Shown piece by piece: positions 23,389 through 34,309 of a DNA stretch of 64,000 bases. Each line of letters begins with the position of its first letter. Position 1 is the stretch's first letter. The position numbers and the translations under genes are program-made. The stretch lies in contig OY720102.1 of assembly GCA_963082875.1 (NCBI GenBank), forward strand, positions 2,294,001 through 2,358,000, given 5' to 3'. The notes beneath the pieces are model-generated. The model ran no database searches. It was given only the letters and a program-made list of their open reading frames with translations, and had not been told where the DNA came from. Source of the stretch: Corella eumyota. Taxonomy: Eukaryota > Chordata > Ascidiacea > Phlebobranchia > Corellidae.

Positions 23389-24635
23389 TAATAATATTAA
23401 AGATGTAATACAAACATTTTTTAGACCAAAACTTTAAGAAATTTTAGTTAGTAAATAAATACCTCAGTCGGACATAATTCCTTGTAGTCAGTAAACGCAA
23501 TTTTTACGTGCTCAAGCCATTTCAATTCATTTGTTTTCTAGATTTCATAAAAAATAATTTAACAGCTAGGTTCTGGTGAAAGTATTTACTTTGACCGAGT
23601 CAAAAATCAACTGAATGAAAGATGATTAAGCTATACAATCGATAACATTATAAACTGTTAAAGTCAACTCAAAACTTGGTCTAATTACCAATGGTTACCT
23701 TAGGCTATAAGGTTTCGAAATAAAAAATTAACTTTTATTAATAACAACTTTTTATAAATACTTAACACAACAAATACTTTTGTTTCATTCCACAAAGCAT
23801 CAATCTTTTCAGTTAATTTTTTTTCAAATTCACGAAATAAAATTTCATCTCGGGGAGGTTTTAATTTCTCTTTAAATGTTCTAAGAGCTTGTGCGCGTGC
23901 AGTGGTGTGAATGTATTCAGTTAAAATTGATCCCTCCTTTTGCAATTTTAAGCTTTAGATTAATTTTAAATGTAATATGACTAGAATGCAATATATATTG
24001 GGTTTTATATTAAACTTTATTTTAATTTTAGGATTAAATTCTAAAGAAATAACTTTACCGTCGTTTTGCAAACTATATTGTATTCCATTAAGGCGGTTTG
24101 CATATTCGCAAGATACTTAGATCGGGTTCTTATCTATATAAAAAAACATGTTAGCACTGAATTACATAAAATACTATAAAAAATTATAAACATATTCACT
24201 AAACGTAAAACATTTTGTATAATATATATCGCATACCTCCTCTGGGCTTTTTGTGTATTCAAATTTTCCCATTTCTAACGTTGGAATAAATGACTTGATA
24301 TATTCTTGGTATTCTTGGCAAGTCAGAGTCATGTTTTCTACTCTTTTTACAGGCACGTTTTTGTTAGCAAAAAGTTGATTGAAAAATTGTTTGACATGAT
24401 TTAAAAAATCTTTGTTAATATCTGCAAAAAAAATAGAGTAGATCACATATAAACAGTTTAAATTTAGTCGAAGACCTTTACTTTAGATATATAAATTCTC
24501 TTTTTAAGAATATAATCCTATAATTAAGCTGCCGATAGTTTTTTACAACCGGGTAGAAGTATATGATGTTTATGAACAAATATGTCGAATTTTCGAGTAT
24601 ATGAACAAATATGTCGAGTATATGAACAAATATGT

Positions 24636-25385
24636 CGAATTTTCGACATATTTGTTAACAGTTTTCGGTCGATAGTTCGCGTAAACAAAATTTGTTCATT
24701 TTAAAAATTAACATACACCTTCTTTTTAATTCGTTTAATATGATGTTAAATTTTTTTTAATTTCATAATGTCGGAAAGTATTTTAATTCGGGTCGGAGCG
24801 AAATCTTGTTTCTTTATTGTTTTTTGAAATTACTATAACTTTTGCAAACAAAGGTTGTTTCGCTTTAAACTTTGCCTGCAATTTTAATTTACAATTAATT
24901 ATTTATGAATAGAATTTGGCTCGTATATTTTTTTGGGAAAGTAGTTTCTGCTGGAGAGTGGGTTCCGTTTTTCGCCTAAAGGAGCAGTATGTGGTTTCTT
25001 TTATAGTATTTAAAATGTCGATAATTAGCGAAAACGCAAAATGTGCAACTTAAAACTGCGCAAACTTATTTATAATTGCAGAACCTAGCTGTGATTAAAT
25101 TTTTTTAAACTTCATAATGTCGGAAAGTATTTTAAATTAACTCGGAAATTAAAAGATTTGTCGAATTTTCGACATATTTGATGTCAGTTTTCGGTCGATA
25201 GTTCGCGTAAACGAAATTTGTTTATTTTAAAAATTAACATACACCTTCTTTTTAATTCGCTTCATATGATGTTAATTTTTTTTTTATTTCATAATGTCGG
25301 AAAGTATTTTAATTCGCGTCGGAGCGAATCTTGTTTCTTTATTGTTTTTTGATTTTACTATAACTTTTGATATTGTTTATTTAAC
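24636..25385. repeat. Direct repeat pair of about 220 bp with palindromic core
   Basis: The stretch beginning GTCGAATTTTCGACATATTT at about 24632 runs to about 24842, and recurs at about 25158-25380 with few changes, including GGTCGATAGTTCGCGTAAAC and CATAATGTCGGAAAGTATTT. A third partial copy of the last motif lies at about 25115. Just before the first copy, ATGAACAAATATGTCGA is repeated three times (24575-24640). Confidence 0.85.
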
Positions 25386-26348
25386 ATTATATAAAATGTC
25401 GATAATTGGCGCTAACGAAAAATCTGCATCTTGCAAAATTATTGGTTTATTATCGGAGTCAAAATTGGGATAAACAATAAGAATAACATTAATAGAACAA
25501 CTAGATTTATTTGATAAATAAAATATGGTTCGAAATCGTTTGATTCTTTTTTATAAATATAATTTATTTAGTAGGTTTATTAATTAAATTATAAATTTAA
25601 ATATGAACTTTTTTATATTTAAACCTTATTTTAACAAACGAGCACGCATTCATTGATATTGTAATAGAAAAGTAAACTAAATTTAAAAGCAAAATACCGA
25701 TCTTAATTTTTTAGTAATCAAACGAGTATTAAAATATAATAATAACAAAACAATTAAAAAAAAAAAATTTTACACATTTTTGACTTATACTTTAACATTT
25801 TACTTAAATTTTCAACCAATATTTTTTACTTTAATAGACAGCGATAAGGACGATTTTTGACGGCGACCAGAACGCTATTAAATTATTCAAGCGTTAAACT
25901 CACACTGATTCGTTATTTTATAAAAAAAATAAAATAATGATTAAACGATATTTAGCTAAAGTTAAATCTTCATTTTAAATAGCAACATACAAAATAATAA
26001 TACCAACAACATATTAAAATTTCAGAAAATTTAATCCTTAAATTTTAAAATTAAAATATATTAATTAGTAATTAGTGACATTTAAATGTCGTTAATAGGA
26101 GGTTTGCGATTCGTTGGGATAATAACAAACATACTAAAAATTTAGAACTTTTACTTTTAAAGAACAAAAGTTATCGTCTTTCAAAATTTGTCGATTAAGA
26201 ATAAAAACAATAATAAATATAATGACAATAACAATATGTTTCGAAATCTAAGATTTCGAACCATAATAATTATTTTATCATTTTTAATTTTTTGTATTAC
26301 CGATTTAACAATTTATATCAACATGCACTTACGCGGAAAAATGCGGAG

Positions 26349-26384
26349 TTCTGCTAGGACTAAAAAAAAAAAATTCTAGCAGAA
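26349..26384. repeat. Short perfect hairpin next to the duplication junction
   Basis: TTCTGCTAG (26349-26357) and CTAGCAGAA (26376-26384) are exact reverse complements around an A-rich loop. It ends about 12 bp before homology to the gene A flank begins. Confidence 0.7.
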
Positions 26385-26661
26385 TGACAGTGGTGTATAA
26401 GCTTTGTTTACTAAATTAATTTTTTTTTACAGTTTTTCAAAAATATAAATCAGTAAATTTGACAAGCAGAAATACACAAAAACCTAAAAAATACTACAGC
26501 AAAGCTTTTGTAACTAAAAAAGGATATGAAAGGTTAACCCACAGTTCGAAATATTAACAACATTTGCTAACTTAGTGACTATTACATTGACTATTACTAA
26601 ACAATCTAGCACATATGGCACTAAAAGTTTTGTTACTTATGTATAAACTGTTTCAATTTAT

Positions 26662-29600
26662 TTAAATAAGAGGGGCTCTGTCGTCAGTTGTGCTAACTGC
26701 ATCAAGCTCAGGTTCCGCATTAAGATTTACTTTTCGATCTCTTTCTTCGTTTAAAATTCCTGCCACCATTTCAATTTGGGAATCTTCTTGTTTAATAATA
26801 AGAAAACTTTCCATTTTTTTCTTGTCTTGAACCGTACCGTTAGCTAATATTGGACTAGCCAGTACTTTCGTTGCAGAAAGAACAGCAAATGCAGGTTTGT
26901 GCCCCGTTTGTAGTAAATCAACCACTCCGAAAACACCAAACACAGTGATCGCAGAAGCTAAAAGACCTGCCCCTATAGTACCTGTGATAACCAGCTCTGT
27001 AGCTACTGTAGACGCCACAGCAACACCAAGTACAGGAGGAGCTAAAAATGATAAACCAGCGGCCAAACCTCCCGTTAAAACAGCAGCAGTACCAAATACT
27101 CCCCTTTTTAGATTTCTTATAAGTTTTTTTTCCGCATCTCTTATACGCAGGTAAATCACTTTGGCCCTCTCCACAAATTCGTTTTGAAATTCTGTCTTAA
27201 GGTAATCAGGAATATTGGCGTTAATGTCTCGAAAGCATTCAGAAGCAAATTTTTTAGTGTTTTGACGTAGAACACGCACTCGAACAATTCCTCCACATTT
27301 CTAAATATAACCCAATAACATTTATATGTTATATCTACTTTAAGTTTACTTTAAATTAAATTCCACAACATCAAGATTTTAAAATCTTTGAGCTTTACAA
27401 TACTAAGCATAGTCGAGCTATAAAAAATTATCATCTGGTTATTGATTAGACAAATAGGTCAACAATATATGTAACTGGAAAATTTTTTTTCGCGTTAATT
27501 GTTTAGTTTGTGTTAGTTTTAATTCAAAAATATATAAATATTATATACATATTGTAAGCTTTTCCCTAAAAATCTACGAAATGAAATTATTCAACAATAT
27601 TAAATATTTACGTCATTCATTTTTTCTTCAAACTCTGTTCCAATTCTTAAAGTTTCCTAGAATAAATTAAAAAATTAATAATCAATAAAAATATTAACAA
27701 AAATAAAACGATGTTCAAAAAGTTCTAAAAATTGAACTAACTTTAAATATTTTATTAAAATTACTTAAAAACTTCAAAAACTTAAAATGCCACAAAAGTA
27801 AATTTAACAAAATTGTTACTTTTCTTGCCCACGACAATTCATCTATCTTTTGTTCTAACATTGTTCTAAATTCTCTAAACAGCTTCTCATCAGGCAAACC
27901 ATGCAGATTTATTTGAAACGTTTCAAGAGCTTCCGCACGAGTCACATTATGTTGATCATCATTCAATACGCAATATTTCTTTAAAATAGTAAAATAAATT
28001 TTCAGTTTTTATTAAAGTAAGAGTAACTTGCATTGTAATGTGTGTATTACCAGCTCTGCTCTTTATTTATTAGGTATCCTTTTTGTCGATGAGAAATAAT
28101 AGACTTCAATGACTTAACATAAACTTATGTTACAATTGACCAGTCTTGAGTTGCCTTTGACGGTTTGAGATTTTTTAGCACATTTTTATTTTAAGTGTGA
28201 AAAAAACGACTTTTAATCTTAACAAAAAAAATTAAAGCAAAAATATTACCACATGATATGAATTGGATGGACGAAATTCCCTGTACTGGTTGAGTGAAAT
28301 TTGCATGTGATCATGCCATTTAGAAGGAACTGTTCTCTATAAAAATAAAGTATTTAAAAAATAATTTAATTTATTTAGCATAAGCTAAGAGCACATTTTT
28401 GTGTAAAAAAGCTTTTAGGATATTTTTAAATTTTAATGCAATAACTATCATTTGTTTAATATTAAATAAACAAAAAATTAAAAAAGAAAATTATGTACTT
28501 GAAATTCTCCCCACAGGTCGTCTAATTTTTGGGTTAATTGCGGTTTTAATTCCTGATCTAGATGATCATTGCAAGGTGTTAAATTTAAATCAAATTTTTG
28601 TAGAGCCCGAACTCTACAAGTTGAATAAACAGCTCCAGTATACCCCGACCAATTCTTTAAAAAAAATGCAAAATTTAAAAAATTAAAAAAACAACTATTT
28701 TAAATTATATAAAAAAAATCAAGATATTTATGAAGTAGCGCCCCACTAAAAACTTTATTTATCCAAATTAGAAAACAATCAAGAGTTAAACGTAAGGCAA
28801 AGATCAATAGTACACGTAACCAGAATAAACTGTTAAAAGTACTAGACAAAGGTTGTGAAGTTGGCCTTCAAAAATTAAATAATTATAGAAATATTATTTA
28901 TTTTATATCACTAAACATTTACGTCATTCATATTTGCTTCAAATTCTGTTTGAATTCTTAAAACTTCCTGCAATTAATAAAAAAAAAAAGTTTTTTAAGC
29001 TATTAACTTTAAAATTAAAATAAAAAAAACAACAATATTCGAAAAATTGTAAAACTTGACCTAATTTTAAATATTTAAAAAAAATTACTAAAAAATCTTT
29101 TAAAAAATTCTTTTTTTTTCTTAAAAGCAAATTTAACAAAAATTTTACCAATGCTGCCTTCCGCAATTTATCTATTTTTTGTTCTAACATTGTTCTAAAT
29201 TCGGTGAACAGATTCTCATCAGGCGAACGATGCAGATTTTTTTGAAACGTTTCAAGAGCTTCCGCATGAGCCGCTTCATGTGTGTTGCGGCTCGTGGCAT
29301 TCAAAATCAACCCTCCCTAAAAATTCAATTTTTTTATGTTAGTATCTCTAAGAACTATACCACCTGGGGTTTTAGATCCGTATAGCAGTTTTTAGTCATA
29401 GCCTGATATGAAAGCGCCGATTGGTTCTTAATTCTATGCGAGTTTTAGTGATTATGTGTGTTTTTTAGCAGAGTATAAATAATTACCTCAGTTGAACACA
29501 GTTCCTTGTACTTGTTAAATGCTATTTGCATGTGATCTTGCCATTGAGAACGAATTTCTCTCTGTGAAAAAAGAAAATTTGAAAATTAAATTTTAAACAA

Positions 29601-32600
29601 ATTATTAAAAAAAATGTCAAGTCAGCTTTAAATTTTTTAAAACAATAACCAACATTTAAAAATACTGAGTTGATAAAAATTACAACGTACCTTAGTCTTT
29701 TCCCAAATTTCATCTATTTTTCGCCTTAATTTTGTTTGAAATTCAAGAACCAGATCTTCATCTCGGGGAGGTATTAAGTTTCTATCCAATGTATCAAGTG
29801 CTCGATCACGGAAAGTAGAATGAATCACTTCAGTAAAACTCGACCAGTCCTTAAAAAAGAATATTTATGACAAAGTTGTTTAATCTTTTTTACAATGCTT
29901 AAAACAGCACATGTACCGTTATTTGTTAATATATTGCAAACCTGAGTTAAACTAAGTTCTTTATACTGTAATAGAGCATCGTACATTCGTTCAAGATATC
30001 TAGAACGCATTCTTATCTGTAAAAAACAAACATAACGACAGTCATGTTGCACCAAACTCATTAAAATTTATCGTATTATGAACAACACGTATGAAATACA
30101 TTACCTCTTCTGAGCTTTTTGCGTATTCAAATTCCCCCTGTTTTAACTTTAGAATATATGACCTGATATATTCTCGGTATTCTTGGCAAGTTAAAGTCAA
30201 GTTTTCTACCTTTTTTACAGGCAAATTTTCATCAGCAAAAAGTTGCCTAAAGAGTTCGTTGACATGATTTAGAAATCCTCTGTTTACATCTAAACACAAA
30301 GCATTTTTTTACCTTAATAGCATAATTAAAGTTAAGGTAATTATTTAAGCAAGTGACACTTGATACCGCCTTACTCATGAGCGCTACAACATGAACGCAT
30401 TTAAAATCAAAGAAGTGACCTCATGCAATGAAGACCAATTGTTCTAAGCACTACGTTTAAGTGTATTTGAATTCTTGGCTATAAAAAAATGCCACTTGAA
30501 TCAGAAACACAAAAATCTTACCACCCATTCTGATATTGTTCTGAACATGATTGGCTACAAGTCCGTCGGGTCGAGGCAACAAACAGCATTGGTTTGAACT
30601 AAAACAAGATCCCAGTTTACGTGGTTCGTTATCTTCGTTTAACTTTGTATCCAAATAATTTTGACCGTTTGCTAATCCACATCGTTCAGATGGAACATAG
30701 TCGCGAACCAAATACTCGATTGTCTAAAAAAGCGATTGAAAACATTAAAAGAGCTTTACCAATTCTGGTAGTATATACCTAGACATAATTTACCATTAGA
30801 AGCTTGATCTGGTTACCAGTGTTTAATATGCCGCTAACATGTTTATTATTTAATAAACTTAATAAAATTTAAATTTGGAATATATAGGGTAATTTAAAAA
30901 AAAATGATACCTGGTTTATTGTTTGGTTAGTTTCGATATCTCTCACTTCGTTTAAAAGTTGCGTAAGTTGCTAAATAGAAAAGTTAAATATTAACTAACT
31001 TTGGCGATAAAAATACCAATCACAACCCAACAATAAATTAAAATCAGAAAAAATGTTGTGTCTTATATAGATAACATTACAATACAACTTACCTTGATAA
31101 AATCCATATTTGGTTTGTTGATTTTTGATGGGCAGTTTAACGTAAAATGTGAGCTCATTAGCAAACTTAAGACATTGACTAAGAAGGACTTTTCTGTAGA
31201 ATCTTTGCAATCAAACGAGCCTTCAGTATCAACCAGTAAAACAGCAACCTTGTAAGTGTAAAAAAAATAAAAAACATTAATTTGTCTTTACTTAAATGCA
31301 AAAGTTTGTTGAATATATATATATAGTTAAAAACAACTTTTATATAAACAAATATTTAGCCTTTATAGTTTGAACATAAAGCAACTGTCATATCCATAAC
31401 GCAGTTTTAAATAATAAATACATGTTAATACTGACCAATCATTAGCCCGTCAATTAAATTTTCAGCAAGGAATTAATACTGTTTAGAAGGTTAATGTCTT
31501 GACGACATAAAGGCAATAGGAATCAAACCTAAGTCCTTTTAATGCCTTCAGTGCCTTTGATTTAAAGTATCTGTATTTTTACTTTATAATCATAACAACT
31601 TAATTAAATAGTTTTACCTTTGTTCCATCACGGCGAGTTACAATAAAAGGTTCGTTCAGCATCCAAATTCCTCTTGTTTCTGCCCTATCTCCACCTGAAG
31701 TCTCAAAAATCCGTTCAAGTTCGTCAGCTGCTGGTGTGTTCCAATCTTCTGCCTTAACATGACATAATATTAATTATAAAAATACCAATAATATTATCCT
31801 ATAAGATAGCAATCTATTTAAGATTAAGGTTGTATGTATTTAAAACATCATTTATATGGTTGATAAATATTTGTTGCACTTATACTAAAACGAGAGTATT
31901 ATAAAATGAAAATTAAATTTACTTTTTCTTTTTCCAAGAATCTAACACCAAGATTAAGTAGGAACGATTTCCCACATTTATATTCCCCAGCAATGGAGAA
32001 TACAGCGACAGGATAATCTTTAATTTCTTCGTTTGAAAGAATATCAACGAAATTATTTTCAACATATTCAATATGGAATGGTTGACCTAGGCCATCCCCG
32101 TGAACAATATTAAATACTTGTTTGGCTGTTCGTGTAACAGGAAATTCAGTTGGAAAGGGAACGGCATCGAGCTCTACAAAAGTTGTTTTTGTTTAAAGTA
32201 AATGTGCTCATACATTTGCACAACGTTTTAATCGTTATATAAAATTAATTAAAAATAAAGTAAATTACACCGAAAACTTTCTGTCGCATTAAAATAAGTT
32301 AGTTTGTTCTCGTTTGCTAAATAATTGTAATAAAATAAACAAAGATAGTGTGCTTGAAGTTAATATTAGGCAAGCAACTTGCGTCACGTTATGTAAAGAA
32401 CAAAATGTAAAAAATCAACGAAACAAAGAAACTGCCTACCTATATACATTATAGTTTCCCAATCATTTAAAGACTATTTTATAAAGATAATAATAATAAT
32501 TTATGAAAAAATTCTTATAAATAAAATGTTTGCGCAAGTACTTAAGATACAACAGTTTTTGTAAAAAAATAAATATTCAACCTTACTTTGCGGGGGTGAG

Positions 32601-32647
32601 TAGGAGTACCTATTTTCCGACTCTCTGATGTCACTTGTATCTCCCAT
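26662..32647 (-). CDS. GTPase C: close paralogue of A with a doubled stalk-repeat region
   Basis: The G-domain exons match gene A closely: start 32647 (MGDTSD...), P-loop AGEYKCGKSFLLN (31920-32175), TRGIWML (31615-31755), DTEGSFD (31100-31253), a small helical exon (about 30912-30970), LVRDYVPSERC (30520-30725), and the middle-domain exon (30104-30296). The stalk has four repeat units rather than two: 29690-29830 (STFRDRALDTLDRNLIPPRD), 29139-29315 (AAHAEALETFQKNLHRSPDE), about 28503-28650 (STCRVRALQKFDLNLTP), and 27820-27966 (NVTRAEALETFQINLHGLPD), separated by short helical exons near 29942, 29490, 28919, 28250 and 27612. The last exon, 26662-27310, carries the glycine-rich segment (FGTAAVLTGGLAAGLSFLAP). 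All exons I read are open, so the gene may be intact. Its C-tail goes on past LNA to DDRAPLI. Confidence 0.85.
30362..30470 (-). repeat. Degenerate tRNA-like SINE head (copy in gene C)
   Basis: Nearly identical to 18037-18150 and located in the matching intron of the paralogue. Confidence 0.5.
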
Positions 32648-34309
32648 GTTTTTCTATAACAAATATGTTTAAATGAAGTTTATACAACAAATCACAAAAC
32701 ATTTTTTGAATCACTTAATGAACCTTATAATGCAAGCCTATATTCATTTTTTTGTTTAATCAACGAACTACGATAAGTACATTAAATTTGCAAAAGCTTA
32801 TTGCCTTGTTTTTAGACATTTTAAAACAGCAAAATTGATTTACCTGTCATGAACTTGGTTAAAAGAACATGTACTTTCTTTTGCCGAATTTTTACCTTAT
32901 AGTTGCCCTTCAAACGTGTGTAATCGATTTAACAAACTTATAAAAGATAAATTAATTGTTATAATGAGATAGTATTTAAGGTAAATTAAGTTTGAAAGAT
33001 TTTTTGCTTATTAAAACATAACAAGGCAATTTAGACGTTTTTAATTAATATTACATGTAGTTTAATCTTTTTGCTAATTGAGTATGTATTTTTTTTAAAT
33101 ATCTTTACTATGCTAATGCGCCAAAATTACACATTTTTAAGGCGTTTACTATAGTGTTAACTTTATTACTAGTTTAAAGCCATCAATTTACAACATAAAC
33201 TTTTAGATTTACACGATATTTAAAAAATATTGCTATATAAGTTATTTTAGTCCTTTCTGTTGTATCTCTTATCGCAATATAACTTGATTTAGGCATAGCA
33301 ACGGCAACCAAGCCTTTTTAAATAAACAAACCTGCTCTAAACTTCATTTGCATCTTGTTCGATTATTGACAAAACTTTGAGCTAACATAAATTTGTCATC
33401 TCAACTATAATTAAATTTAGTTTTGCGCAAAATTTCGATCCACAGTTAGATAAAACTAGTGGACCGTTTACAAAACTAAAAAACAAACCTTAAATAAAGA
33501 ACAAAACATTTTGTGTCGTACCAAAATCCTTCTGATGGTGCTTTCCCAGTCGAGCGGTTTTCTCTTTATCTTAACATGTTTGGTTCCTCTTTATCTATTG
33601 ACGCTTTCCAGCCCTGTAATAAACAACATCGGCTGTTACAATATTACTAGGTTACCATCAAATATTTTAGTTCCTTGGTGTTTATTGAACTCTCAGCTTT
33701 TGTTCCTGAAGTCCTTTATTTGACTTTGTTACCTTGATTTTAAAGTCAAAGTGTAAAGTTGTTTCGACTTGTATTAGTAGGAGGGTTATACAATATACAC
33801 CGACAGTATTTGCTTGTGAATAATCGTAAACGAGTGGCGGTAGTAGCCTGCAAGGTTAAACATTCAAGTTTTTTTTGAATGCTATATCTGTTCATTAGCC
33901 GCCATGACAACTAATGACACTAAAAAAGGTTTATTATTTATTATAATTTGTTACAAATTTGTGAGTAAACTAAGTTTTTAAGATATAAACTTTGTTGATT
34001 AAGTTACATTTTTTCTACAAATTAACGACAAAAATGTACAAAACCTACAATTGTAACTTTTGCTACAATTTGAAATATGTACAATGTTTCAGATATTACC
34101 CTACTTATGTTACATAACAATGTTAAACTATCTACCCCAGCATATGATGCTTCAAAATATGTACAATTATTGCAAACCTAGTAGTTACACAAAAGATGTA
34201 ATATAATATTGTTAAACAACCTACTGCATATGACACTGACGTAATGTCATTTACTACATACAGAGTTTAATATATGGCACTAAAAATGGCATGTATTAAA
34301 TGTTACATT
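32648..34309. other. Spacer between GTPase genes C and D
   Basis: Aligns with 20334-21760. It has an extra block of about 290 bp (32957-33246), bounded by sequences that are adjacent in the other copy. The plus-strand frame at 33511-33723 is broken in the left copy and is not considered a gene. Confidence 0.7.

Larger units (their letters stand above)
21761..24422 (-). pseudogene. GTPase B: remnant without a G domain, close copy of gene D
   Basis: Exons equal to the 3' half of gene D: about 24236-24420 (middle-domain start DINKDFLNHVKQFFNQLFAN), 24058-24133, 23775-23945 (repeat unit TTARAQALRTFKEKLKPPRD), 23460-23535, 22760-22925 (second unit), 22590-22655 and 21761-22425 (C-terminal segment with GGIGTAAVLTGGLGVGLSFL). 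The second repeat unit reads IDDL-stop-NKAK where D reads IDDLWNEVK: TGG became TGA. Upstream of 24422 the homology to D goes on only through intron sequence to about 24571, and no P-loop, switch or RD exons are present before gene C. It is therefore a 5'-truncated, stop-bearing copy. A transcript from a local promoter that ends early or starts after the stop cannot be excluded, as the long C-terminal exon is fully open. Confidence 0.75.
24572..26395. other. Non-homologous filler at the tandem-duplication junction
   Basis: The sequence similar to gene D ends near 24571, and the sequence similar to the 3' flank of gene A starts near 26396. The 1.8 kb between has no counterpart elsewhere in the window and no convincing coding frame. 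It holds a pair of direct repeats of about 220 bp (24636 and 25158), a separated inverted repeat (25524/26252) and a small hairpin (26349-26384). It may be a non-autonomous transposon or fused pieces of several. Confidence 0.65.

Noticed and set aside
24572-26395. CRISPR-like repeats
   Set aside because: The direct repeats are long, few and irregularly spaced in a eukaryotic genome; no spacer regularity.
28399-28686. Plus-strand 95-residue frame
   Set aside because: It overlaps, in antisense, the third stalk-repeat exon of GTPase C and has no family features.
33511-33723. Plus-strand hydrophobic 70-residue frame
   Set aside because: It lies in the duplicated spacer; the left copy at about 20920-21125 does not keep the frame as a conserved protein, and no family was recognised.
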